From Auricularia sp. M13 (Eukaryota; Basidiomycota; Agaricomycetes; Auriculariales; Auriculariaceae): 64,000 nucleotides of DNA. Both the position numbers and the translations under genes were made by a program. Shown here piece after piece: positions 51,201-63,216 of this stretch. The notes below the pieces were generated by a model that did not search any database, had not been told where the DNA came from, and saw only the letters and a program-made list of their open reading frames with translations. Location of the stretch: positions 3,162,001-3,226,000 of the forward strand of contig CM073197.1 in the NCBI GenBank assembly GCA_037042915.1, written 5' to 3'. Each line of letters begins with the position of its first letter. Within the stretch, counting starts at the first letter, position 1.

Positions 51201-52611
51201 GTGCATCCAATGCCTTCCACTACTGGGTATACTCGGCTCAGCGCGTCTGATCGTGCTCTTCCCGCTGCTGGAAGGTGCTCTGGTGCAGGGTTGACTGATG
51301 GGTCTCGATGCTAGAGCTCTGGGTGAAGCTTGGCGTTGCGTGGGGGCTCTTGTGCACGAGTTAGATCGTCCGTCTCTGCAGGGCTGCTACAGTCACGAAA
51401 GCAACGGTGTCAATGCCTGGCATACTCTCAGAAACGCGGCGCACAATATTGTACTGGCCTTACCTGTTCGGAGGTCGCGTTGACTCGGCATATCGTGCTC
51501 GTGCTCGCGATTCCGCATCCAACCTCGTCCCCGAGTCGATCTTGTCTGATCCTTAACGAACTTCGTGCGAGTTCTCTCTGCTGGGCTGCCTGTGCAATGC
51601 TGCAGCGACGGCCGCTTCTTGTTCATCGCGGAGGGTCCATTGCCGAGCGGTTCCGAGAGCTGACTGTGTCATCTGGGCGCCGTGCGGGTTGAGCGCCTCC
51701 CGTCCGAGCCGCAAATATGACTGTCCAGTGCGGTGGCCGCACGCTCTGGCGAGGTGACGGCAAGTGGACAGCGTCGGCGTTCCACCGGATATTGCCTGCG
51801 TGCGTCAGCGCCGGTCTGGACGTGTGCCCCACACTCATCGAGTAACGCACCTTCGTTCGGAATGCACCCCCTGCTATGTGGTGGCCATTAAGGCGCTGTC
51901 TCGTAGCGCACGGAGAAGCACTATGCCCGCCTCAGGCTCATGTGCGGTTGCAGGGATTTCAGTATGGCCCCGAGGCGACGAGGTGCGAGGCATCCGCCCG
52001 GTCATCTGACCAGCAAAGTCAGCAATTTTATTGGACTTCGCTGCCCTAGGCGTGTCTTTCTCCACGTACCCTGTGCTGCTGTCGCCGACATCGCTGAGAG
52101 GCTGTAGTTCTCCACGCATCTCACCTCGTGTTGGAAGAGAGGGGTTCGGATAGCACCGGGGAGCGATCCTGTTAGTCCTAGGGGATCTTTCTCAGTCTTG
52201 GGTCATGGTGGACCTTGGTGCTGGTAGCGAAAGTGCTTTGGCGCAGTTCTGAAGTCAGCTTCGAAATGACTCGGCTCCCAAGATCAGTGATTGGATCCGG
52301 GCGAAACGGTTGAGACCAAGCACGGCGTGTCAGTATACCAATGACAGGCTGACCTTCCATCCGACGACTCGCGGACCATGCGTCTCTTCTGTTCTCTCAG
52401 CCGCCGGCCCTCTTCGGCGCCAGCTATCGTTGGCTGTAGCCACCGAGCCCGAGGTCATTGCAGCCAAACGTGACCCCATCTCAGGTTCATCTGCCAATTC
52501 TGCGGTCCCGGGGAGAGTCATGCTTCTGCCATTGGATGGAGGGGGTGAGTCACTGCGGTGTGCACGGGTGACTGCATGCTTGGGTCTGGGGCCGGGCGCT
52601 AAACCCGCCTC

Positions 52612-52620
52612 GGCATAAAA
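52612..52620 (+). promoter_or_regulatory. TATA-like element of EF-1alpha copy 2
   Basis: GCATAAAAG lies about 60 bases upstream of the pyrimidine-rich leader and the start of the leader intron. Confidence 0.4.
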
Positions 52621-52682
52621 GTCGGCGACTGTTACACACAAGCAAACAGCACCATCGTCCCTCTCTCTCACCCCTCCCGCAT

Positions 52683-52840
52683 GTGAGTATTTTCCTCTTT
52701 TTCTGTCTCATTTTCCCGCGGGCGGCGCCTTCGCGAGGCCAAGCTGCTCTGCCGTCCGATGGCAGGCAATGACGGACACTCCCCGCGGGCTGCCTCCCTC
52801 TCTCTCTCTCTCGGATCCTGCGCGCTGACTGCCGTCACAG
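52683..52840 (+). other. Intron in the 5' leader of EF-1alpha copy 2, with a CT microsatellite
   Basis: The donor GTGAGT follows CCTCCCGCAT and the acceptor is GCCGTCACAG; the ATG is at 52864. A CT run lies at 52798-52812 inside it. Leader introns at the same position in both copies show that the duplication included the promoter-leader region. Confidence 0.6.
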
Positions 52841-52863
52841 ACTCGCCGCGCTAGATCTATACC

Positions 52864-54507
<1,644 letters not shown>

Positions 54508-55790
54508 CAGCTACACGGGGCGCACGCCTCTTTACGAACGATCAGACGTTTCGCTCCTGGTCTGATGGCGTCGCCCACCAACTGCGATGATCTTCCCTTC
54601 TCTCGTCGCCCTCCACTACATGTTTCGTTGACTCTGTGCTGTCGATATTTCATACCAGGATATCGAATAGGAATCCGATTCGTTGCGTCCCATACACTCG
54701 TGATCCCCTGAGAGCTGAACCACTGGCATGCAGCGCGCGAAGTCACTTGAGTAGATCGTTAGATATCTGCACTTGAAGCTCAACACCGAGCCGGTTACTA
54801 TTCGTGATACCACGGCCCGGGGGTACAAAGCTATGGCGCATCGGTACAATCTTACAGCGTTTCCATTGAGCTGCTTTGCCCAGGGAGTCAAACTTCGTCG
54901 GCGTCTGCTATCACATCGACTAGGTATGGTACTCACATCTGATGCGACATGAAGTATGTGATTCAAGCTCTTCCAGCGCCGCGCCACAAACTTGAAGTGA
55001 CATCAACAACGGGACGCGACAGGCGCGGTTTAGCCTGTCGTCATATCATGTGCGCGGGTGGAAAAGGTGTGTTATTCGTCCTCATGTCAATAAATGCGAA
55101 AGAAGCTTGTAAGGGTTAGCTTATCTAAGCCCTTGCGGAAGAGATTCAAGTCCCAAGAGCGTTGCTCGCTCGGGTCGTGAGTGGCAACGTGTTTCTCTGT
55201 AGAAAAGAACCTGGGGCGGACTCTGCTCGCAGAGCCCGCCTTAAGTACATCCCGGAATACATGGAGTCATGGTACATGTATCCGGGACCGTGAACACAGC
55301 CTGGCACCAGCACAGGCGGACCAAAAGCATAGCGAACCCGGCGGGAGGCCCTCGGCCTCCCGCGCCTATCTCCGTCAGCGAGGGAGGCGGTGCGCGACCT
55401 CTGCACCACGCGCTCCGCGTCCGCGAGTGTTGTCGTCGGCGAGGAGACCCGAGCGCCGGCACCGCGGCCGTCACGAGGGCCTCCGAGCCCGCGTTCTTGC
55501 AAAGCTCCAGACAGAAGCCATTTTGCCTCCGTGCCCATTGTGTTCGCCTAGTCACGACGGCCCGACGAGCCCAGCCGTATGACGAGTTCTCACCTGTCGC
55601 GCGCCCATAACATTGCTCATTAGGAGTATACAGAGCATCGGAACGCGTGGTGGCTAGCTCCCGGTTGGCTGGAGCACAATAGAGCCTGCCTGTCCGGGAC
55701 GACGCGCGGACACGGACGCGGACGCGGACGTGGGCAGGACGGGACCGCGTGCCCCGCTGTCCTGGGCCGCTCCTGCCTCATTGCCGCTAT
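54508..55790. other. Intergenic stretch, 1.28 kb
   Basis: 3' flank of EF-1alpha copy 2, then a GC-rich part (55200-55600) where several frames on both strands are open without recognisable sequence. I call no gene here. Confidence 0.5.
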
Positions 55791-56399
55791 ATGAGCCAGA
55801 GCTCCAGCGGGCACGCGACGCCGTGCCCCGCCGACGCCGCGACCATGGGCGGACTGCACGCGATGCGCGATGGGATCGACCTCTGGCTCGCGTCGCTCCC
55901 GAAGTACTCGCTCGCGTTCCTCCCGCCGCCGGGCGCGCAGATGCCCGTCGTCCTCGCCGCCTCGGACTTCCCCTCGCTGGGGCACGGCGCCTTCGCCCTT
56001 CTTCTCACGGGGCCGTACACACTGCGCGTGGTTAACGGTACTAAGCCATTTCATCTCCTCCCCCCCCCTAGCCGAGTGATGACCGTTCGTCTCACATCTC
56101 ACTTCATTTCTGCAGGCCCGCTCTCAAACGTGGTAACTCAGCTCGACATTGACCCTGAAGGCTACAACCACGGCGCATTCGGCCGCGGCGTCGTGATCGA
56201 GGCGCTCCGCATGCTCGTGCGTGTCGGCTCATCCTCAGGCCAGATGCTGGTGCGCCCAAACTTCGTTGCAAACCCCATCCTCGCGGGGAGCGTGCGTGAG
56301 ATCGTGCTGCTGTACAAGAGCGCCAACAAGAGCCAAGAGCGTGTGAGCCACACCATGCACGCGTCAACCTTCCCTGCGCGCGAGGGATGGCGCCACTGA
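55791..56399 (+). CDS. Hypothetical protein, about 176 residues
   Basis: I do not recognise this protein. Two exons, 55791-56037 and 56116-56399, with GT-AG limits (GTACTA and TTTCTGCAG). The middle looks like a compact fold: DFPSLGHGAFALLLTGPYTL, then after the intron GPLSNVVTQLDIDPEGYNHG and AFGRGVVIEALRMLVRVG, then GSVREIVLLYKSANKSQERV. No signal peptide or membrane helix is evident. The proposed intron is 78 bases, a multiple of three, and has no stop in frame, so an unspliced message would also be translated with 26 extra residues. The start at MSQSSSGHATPC could also be the later Met of MGGLHAMRDG. Confidence 0.6.
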   Translation: MSQSSSGHATPCPADAATMGGLHAMRDGIDLWLASLPKYSLAFLPPPGAQMPVVLAASDFPSLGHGAFALLLTGPYTLRVVNGTKPFHLLPPPSRVMTVRLTSHFISAGPLSNVVTQLDIDPEGYNHGAFGRGVVIEALRMLVRVGSSSGQMLVRPNFVANPILAGSVREIVLLYKSANKSQERVSHTMHASTFPAREGWRH

Positions 56400-57142
56400 G
56401 AGCTTTACAATGTCTTTCCTCGATTTGCGTCCGCAGAGTGCTTCATCGCTCTCCTGTAGACGCTATGTTTCTACTTCGACCTTCGTTCTTTCTTACATTT
56501 GAACTTCGCTTTCGTTCGTTCACATTCGCTCTTCGCCGTTCGTTTGCAACTTTGCCACACTGCCATTCGTTCCTCTGCACTTTATGTGTCACGAATGTTA
56601 CGACATACGACGACTGACCATGGGAATACATGATGTGATTTTCCTTGGATGTGCTTGGCCGCGTAAGTTGTGAACGAGACTTTGCATCTTCTGCCGATCT
56701 CCCGAGCCTCTGTGATCAATCCGTAACCCATTCCACGAGTATAACGACTATAGTCGCGGAATATCATTACGGAATCCTCAGGACAAGGTCTCGCTCAACT
56801 TATCAACGCCATAGAAGTCTGTGTATGATGTTCGTCCTGCAGATTGAGCCGTGGATTTTTCATATTTGATTCATCAATCTCGCCCAGCTGTCTCCTCAAA
56901 TTTACTGAGGCATTTAACCGAGAAGTAATTGTGGAATGAAGTTGGGGGGCTGTCTTCGACCTCGAAGTTGACACGCTTGACACGTCGGAAGGAAACCTTG
57001 TTGCGGGAGTCAGTCATCCGGCAAACTCCGACTGCTCACCTCCACCAACACCCTTCCTCAAGACCCAACCAACCCGGACCGGTGCGTGCACTGCTCGCCG
57101 CCGTTGTCGCGCGTCGCGCTGACTATTCGGGATATTCAGGCC
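56400..57142. other. Intergenic stretch, 743 bases
   Basis: 3' flank of the hypothetical gene and promoter of the ribosomal protein gene. A pyrimidine-rich segment (56410-56580) is built of TTCG-containing words. No gene seen. Confidence 0.5.
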
Positions 57143-57902
57143 ATGTCCACCTTCTCGTCGAGCCCCGTTGTCATCGATGGCAAGGGCCACCTCCTTGGCC
57201 GGCTCGCGTCCATTATCGCAAAACAAATCCTTAATGGCCAGAAGATCACCGTCGTCCGCTGCGAGGAGATCAACATTAGCGGCTCGTTCTTCCGCAACAA
57301 GGTGCGCGTCGCCGTCGCCGTGACGTTCCGTGACCGGCGTGACTTATGCTTCGCTCTGCAGCTCCGGTACCACAACTTCCTGCACAAGCGGCACATTGTG
57401 AACCCTAAGAAGTCGGGGCCGTTCCATCACCGCGCGCCGTCCAAAATCCTCTACCGCGCAGTCCGTGGCATGGTCCCCCACAAGACCGCGCGCGGTGCCG
57501 CTGCCCTCGAGCGCCTCAAGCTCTTCGAGGGTGTCCCCCCGCCGTACGACAGGAAGAAGCGTATGGTCGTCCCGGCTGCTCTTCGCGTGCTGCGCCTCAA
57601 GCCTGGCCGCAAGTACTGCACTGTGAAGGTGCGAGAATATCGATTGAAATCACCTGCAGAGGCTAATATGCCGCGTCATATCTCAGCGTCTGTCCCACGA
57701 GGTTGGTTGGGGATACAAGGACGTCGTCGACCGCCTGGAGGAGAAGCGCAAGATCAAGGCGCAGGCCTTCCACGAGCGCAAGGTGAGCTCATCCCCACTC
57801 ACCGTGCATTGGTTTACATTTCATCAGGTCGCGTCCATCAAGCTGCGTCAAAAGGCGATTGCGGAGAACGCATCGGCGAGCCTCACCGAGCTTGGGTACT
57901 AG
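57143..57902 (+). CDS. RPL16: Ribosomal protein uL13 (L13a, yeast L16)
   Basis: Large-subunit ribosomal protein. Four exons: 57143-57301, 57362-57628, 57687-57782 and 57828-57902, giving 198 residues, the usual size. Conserved segments are [78 protein letters not shown] and [20 protein letters not shown]. The C-terminal helix has [20 protein letters not shown]. The start is the ATG giving [15 protein letters not shown]. Confidence 0.96.
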
Positions 57903-58618
57903 ATTGCGACGACCGCTATTGCCACCTATGCTGTATGACTCGACATGCGCTTTCTCCTGACAAAAGATCGAGTGTATGCATGCACCCCAGGCGACATCGC
58001 ACTTCTTTCTTGAGCCGTTCGCTGCAGTTCTCCGCATTCTTTCTACTCGCCAAGAACCTGCAGCAGTACATACTTGGAACAAAGTTTCTGTCTCGACCTG
58101 CATGATCTCTGCTTTCCTACCGCACGCGTCAACGGAATTGAAGCAAGGCCACTGGCTCTTCGAATCGCGCTGATGACAGCCTGAGCTGGTTCTTATATGT
58201 CTGCGAATGTTCTGCTCCTTCAGTGTCGACTCCACTGTGTCGTGTTGACTTCATCGTGATCTGTCTCTGCCAGTGGTGACCGCTGCGGCTTTATTGCTCC
58301 TCGGATGCGAAGTGGATGATAGACTGGAAGTCACAAACCAAGATCCTAGACACTGATCACAGCCTACCAATGTTGTGCGAAATGCGTAGCGTTCTCAGTG
58401 AGGTTATGAGTGCGACTTGCGCTCAAATTGCCGAGGACCGTAGACATGCAGGACGTTGTCGGACGCGGATGAGAGAATATAGTCAAGAGTGAGGTTTGCT
58501 TTGCGCATTTTGCACTCGCAGGGGGCAACGTGTCAAACAAGAGAACGCGCTATGATATGACCGGCGCGTATTTATCCTTCGGAAACGTAGCTGACATCGG
58601 TTGTACTTATTCCCCCAC
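57903..58618. other. Intergenic stretch between convergent genes
   Basis: 716 bases of shared 3' flank between the uL13 gene and the dienelactone hydrolase gene. No gene seen. Confidence 0.5.
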
Positions 58619-60016
58619 CTAACAGACGTGCTCGGGTTCGCTCACAGTCCCCACAGGGGCTCCAAGGTCGCGCGCGACGGTCCTATCGAAGACCTCGATC
58701 ATGAGGCCGAACAGAGCGCGTGTGAGCGCCGCGTCCCAGCGCCCTTTGCTCGCCTCGTCGCGGATGAACGCATGCTGGGCCTGGACCTCGACGAACTACG
58801 GTAAAGATCGAAGAAATGAGTACATCGGAATGCGAGTGCAGACAGTGGAATAGATACGAACCGTGGACGTGACTCCAGCGTCCTCAAGCGCTGCCCGAAT
58901 GGCATCGCGACCGGCACGTGGGACATGGGTGTCTTGTTTCCCAAAGATCATCTGCATTGGTTCGGTGCAAAGTGTGTCAGAAAGTCCATGAATTTAATGG
59001 CCTGGACGGAAGCCGACAGGGGAAGAAACAATCTCACAAGGACTTCGCCTTTGCCCGAAAGTTCTCCTTTCTTGACGCGGGCGAGAGAGTCATCGCCGCC
59101 TTTGCCGAGCGTCGCGCTGTGGATGTCCGTAGCGAAGAAGCACACCGCAGCGCGCACGCGTGCATCAAAGGCCGTCTGTCGATGTACCGTCGGGTTAGCC
59201 ACCAGATCAGCAGATTTTCAAGCGAGAACGAACCCGAAATGCTAGATGGCCGCCCAGGCACATGCCAGTGGTGGCAATTCTCCCGGTGCAGTTCGGAAGG
59301 CTCAAGAGTAGATCTTGAAGTTTGGCGTCAGAGACAGCGGCCGCCTTTTGGGGTCTGGGGGCACACCGACTGAGAGTTTGGAATCCTCAAATAGAGATGA
59401 GCATATGAATACAGCAGGTCTCCTCTGAGACTCACTTCATCATAAGCTACTACGGTTTTCTCGACCTTCATACGAAATAATCATGAGCAGATACAATCGC
59501 AAAGTTTGCGGATGTAATGCACCTTGTATTTGTTCCCGCGATCCGTGCCTGTATCCTACTGGTCAGGACGAACCCTCATTCTTACTGGTCAGATGCGACT
59601 CCCCTTCAGTGTCGTACGGGATGGCCTCGGGTCCTTGGAACTCATGGAAGCTCGACGGGCACGCTGAAGATCGCATCAGCATCGACTACTCTACATGCGT
59701 CCCAGTCCGCCCACCAACAACGTAGCCATGGCTTGCAATCTGTCCGGCAAACCTGCGCAGTCCGTTGTGAAGATGAAGGGCAATATGACTCGGAGTGACA
59801 GCTTGCCTTTCGACAGGCCCGGTCACTTGATAAATCTCACTGCATCAAATCTAAGTTAATGCATGACGACGGCATGTTCAGTACTCACCTGAAAACGACA
59901 ACGCCGGGGAATTTGGCGTTGGGGTAGCCAGGAACCGTGGGCGCGATGACATAGATGCGGATCGGTCCGCGCGCAGACTGCGTTTGCACGTCGTGGAAAG
60001 TCTTGGTGATGAGCAT
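58619..60016 (-). CDS. Dienelactone hydrolase family protein
   Basis: An alpha/beta-hydrolase of the carboxymethylenebutenolidase family; in fungi the natural substrate is usually unknown, though the founding enzyme opens lactones in aromatic-compound breakdown. The protein starts MLITKTFHDVQTQSARGPIR, then PGVVVFSEIYQVTGPVERFA and GQIASHGYVVACPSSFHEF. The nucleophile Cys is in TGMCLGGHLAFR (DLHs use Cys), the acid Asp in FGKQDTHVPRAGR and the His in VQAQHAFIRDEASKG. It ends GAPVGTVSEPEHVC. Two introns are odd. The one at 59806-59753 starts with GC (GCAAGC). The one at 59603-59549 needs a donor reading GGGAGT, one base from GTGAGT, so it may be a mutation or a sequence error. About ten small exons. 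Confidence 0.85.
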
Positions 60017-60423
60017 GCTGGGAGACGAGGGCTGCGCAGACTGCGGAACCAGTAACCTGTAGGTACAAGTTCGAGGGCTAGGCTCAGGCTGCCGCAGGCG
60101 ATTGCCGATGGAGCAATGCCGGGCACGCGGCACCATTTCGCGTACGGGAGCTCACTGGACAAAGAGATCATGTGCTGAAAAAAAGGAAGTTGACCGTCTT
60201 GTATCCTCGTACGATGTACGGGAAGGGCTGCTGCATTACAGCGTCGATGCCGAAAGTGGAGAAACAGATGATGACTGATTAGATATGACTAGATTATCTG
60301 ATTAGATGGCGTCAGCCCGCAGCCGACCCGCATTTAGTGACATGATCTCGCCGACGAATTTCACTTCCATGGGGTATATAAAGCGGGATGTTGCACAGTA
60401 TCCCCCACACAGACACAATTGCA
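60017..60423. promoter_or_regulatory. Divergent promoter region of the dienelactone hydrolase and O-methyltransferase genes
   Basis: 407 bases separate the two start codons, which face away from each other. A clear TATATAAA sits at 60375-60382, about 45 bases upstream of the methyltransferase ATG. Shared control of the two genes is possible but not shown by the sequence. Confidence 0.5.
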
Positions 60424-61168
60424 ATGTCCCGCAGCGAATCGACCAACCTCTACGCGACGGAGCAGGACTGGCTTCGCTCCGAGGAGTACAGCGCACGCTT
60501 TACCCTCGCCACGCAGCCACAGTGCACGCACGATGCTGCCACGGCGAGCGTTGCTGCAGGTCTCCCCGATATGGCTACGTCCGCGCCGGAGGCCAAGTTC
60601 CTCAACTTGCTGGTGAAGTCGCATGGTGCGCGCAGGGTGCTCGAGATCGGCACACTCGGCGGCTACTCTGCCATCTGGATGGCGCTCGCGCTCCCCGCCG
60701 ACGGCCAGCTCGTCTCGCTCGAGTTTCGCGAGAAACATGCGCAGGTGTGTATCTGTTCTCGAGAGCGCATTGTTCACTTACGGAGGACGTGTCCAGGTAG
60801 CGCGTAAGAACATCGAGAACGCAGGCCTTGCAGACAAAGTGCAAGTTATCGTGGGCCCGGCGCTCGAAAGCCTGGCGAAGCTGGACGCAGCGGAGCCCTT
60901 CGACCTTGTCTTCATAGACGCAGACAGCAAGAACGACCTCCCGTACTTCCTTGAGGCGAAGAGGCTCCTGCGCCCGCGCGGCGTCATCGTCGTCGACAAT
61001 ATCATCCGCTACGGACTCACTGCCGACCCCGCGGCCAACGACGAGCAGACGCCCGGCGTCCGCGCGCTTCTCGAGCACATCCAGAGCGACAAGGATGTCG
61101 AGGCGACAGTCATCCAGACCATCGGTAGCCGCGGCTTCGACGGGTTCATGTACGCTGTCAAGCTGTAA
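60424..61168 (+). CDS. SAM-dependent O-methyltransferase, family 3 (CCoAOMT-like)
   Basis: Likely methylates a catechol-type or other small phenolic hydroxyl with S-adenosylmethionine, in the cytosol. Exons 60424-60744 and 60797-61168 give 230 residues, typical of the family. SAM-binding motif I is VLEIGTLGGYSAIWMALAL, the acidic end of the next strand is VSLEFREKHAQVARKN, and the metal-binding and catalytic region has FDLVFIDADSKNDLPYFLEA and VIVVDNIIRYG. It ends GSRGFDGFMYAVKL. A TATA box lies just upstream. The substrate cannot be inferred. Confidence 0.9.
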
Positions 61169-61289
61169 ACATGATAAGACACGATACAAGACGCTGTTGG
61201 ATTGGATTGGATGTAGTACACGACGAGGGGATACTGTACACAGCTAGTACAAGATGAATGGAATGTCGGTGGTGCGGTACCAGTTCTGT

Positions 61290-62576
61290 TCAGAAGACAA
61301 CGTAGGCGGAGGCATAGCTGACGCTGGAGTCGTTGACATCGGCGCACTGGCTGCTCTGCTCGTACCGCACGAACTTGATCTCGTGGGATGCTCCGCCGAG
61401 CGTCTCCAATGCGGCAAGCAGGACGCCGATGGGGTGCCGCCCGCAGATGGTGTTGCGCGTGCGGCGAAGGTAGTCCATGAAGCGCGCGTGCTGTCTGCCT
61501 TCGATAACGCCGATGGCTTCCCGGTCTAGCGCTTCGATAGATTTGTGGATCGGGTGCGCTGGCGGGCGCGCGCCACGCGCCAATTTGGCAAGGGGGCCTG
61601 GCGGTGGATTCGGATAGTGCAGCGTGTATTGGAAGCGGAGACCCCTTCGCTTGAGAGTGAGCACGACAGAAAAGTCGAAGATAGACGGGAGCATACCAAT
61701 GGCAGAAGTCCGAGGACACGACTGTGAACGTGTCCGGCTGAGATAGGAATGGTGCAAGCAGGGCACCATACGACCGTTCGCCTTCGGTGTCTAGCGCGCC
61801 GACGAGAATGGGAACGATAACGATGTCGAGGCTGTCGATGCCTTGTTAATGCAAATATCTAGCAGGTGCCACAAGGGCTACACACCCTTCGAAAACCTTG
61901 CGAATGTACGGTAGGTGCATCTCCATGCTATGTTCGTCCTCGTCCGTCGACCGGGACATATCTTCGAACTTGCCAGTAGCGCGCAGCTCCGCGACGGCTG
62001 AATAACCGCTCATGTCAGCGGCCGATTTAATATGGGCATTGACATACTGGTCTTGTCAATTGGGAGGGCGCCAATCGGGGTGTCGTATGCGTCCAGAACG
62101 CTTAGTGCGCATCCGGGTAAATAGTAATGGTGCGAGGGTCCAAGGACGAAGACACGGCGGCTGGCAGTGGCGCATCCATGAGCCACAGGCTGTAGATAGG
62201 CTACCAATGTGCTCACATGCCCGTCGTATCGATACACTTGTAAGCCCAGGCTGCTGCTGGACCAGAATACGAGTATCCTGCATGGCTGGTATCTCTGTGA
62301 GGAATAGAGCTCGTGGCGAGCGAATGAAGGCGTACGGTGCTATTATCGCCTTGCAGCCTGGGACGGGAGCACTCCCAGCCGACTCGAGCCAGGTCGAGAG
62401 CTGACCCTGGAGCTCATCGCCTGAGGATTCGATTAGCCTCGCCAGTGTTGGGAACGACAAAGCATATAAACTTGCGATTATTGGTGTACCATGATCCCGC
62501 GTGGGTTGCACGCCTGGTACGGGAGTGTGGGACGCTGTGAGGTATGCCCATAGAGAGCCACGGACCTTGTGGCCAT
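61290..62576 (-). CDS. MEMO1 family protein
   Basis: MEMO1 is a conserved protein with a non-haem dioxygenase-like fold that binds iron or copper; its exact cellular role in fungi is unsettled. Exon 1 has only 11 nt (62576-62566, MATR), then 62513-62476 ([12 protein letters not shown]) and 62420-62336 ([15 protein letters not shown]). Later exons give [85 protein letters not shown] and [11 protein letters not shown]. The metal-ligand His and Cys residues in [18 protein letters not shown] and SSDFCHW are present. The C terminus reads [20 protein letters not shown] and ends in [10 protein letters not shown]. The intron 62475-62421 must start with GC (GCAAGT) to keep frame. Confidence 0.9.
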
Positions 62577-63216
62577 CCCTGCACAGTGACCGACGCCGAG
62601 GGAATCGATCCTTCGGCTGCGTCCGGTGCCCAGCGCTTCCTTGCTCTCACCGTTCAGTAAACTCAGAACCGCAATTTCTCGATGTCCATGGCGGACTAGA
62701 GCTCTCTCGACCTGCAATATGGCCGTAGGACTGATAAAACCAGAACTGGCTGCATTCCATGGGTCTTTTCGCGCTCGCTCGTGCTGCAAGTTGCCAATCT
62801 TTCACTGCTGCTGCTGTACGTCGCGTTCTAAGCCTTTCTGGTACTACTCAAGGCTCAGTCTACTGTCTAGATATCTGCGCATCTGGGAGATCTATGCTAC
62901 AACTCCATTCACCACCATAGACAGCACTTGGTGCGCTTGTACGAAGAGCTCGTGCGACCGTGTCTGTGAGTCCTATGGCGCGCTCTTGTTTATAGCTAAC
63001 GCGTCCAAGTGTGCAGAAAACACATTTTATCAAAGATAGAAATAATGACGCGACTCGCATCGCGTCTGTCCGCGTGCATTACAACGACAACGCACATATG
63101 CACATCTGGGATTATTTTTCAGCGCTAGGTATCGCGCCTCCCAACTACCAGAGCGAACATGTGCTAATGGCGCGTTTTATCGGGCAGGTTACATCCTCGC
63201 ACACCAGTCCAACGCC
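62577..63216. other. Divergent intergenic region, 640 bases
   Basis: Between the reverse MEMO1 gene and the forward unknown gene. No gene seen. A reverse-strand segment near 62590-62630 faintly resembles a tRNA T-arm, but the rest of a tRNA cannot be folded, so I do not call one. Confidence 0.45.

Larger units (their letters stand above)
49806..52863. other. Spacer between the two EF-1alpha genes, 3.06 kb
   Basis: The first 300 bases are the 3' flank of copy 1 and the last 250 the promoter and leader of copy 2. Between them are decayed tandem repeats (listed separately). I see no recognisable gene or transposase in 51200-52600. Confidence 0.6.

Noticed and set aside
55146-55610. Overlapping open frames on both strands upstream of the hypothetical gene
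   Set aside because: GC-rich sequence with several open frames at once, no splice sites that help, and no recognisable peptide.
62590-62640. tRNA-like T-arm on the reverse strand
   Set aside because: One base of the stem does not pair, and no matching acceptor, D- or anticodon arm can be placed.
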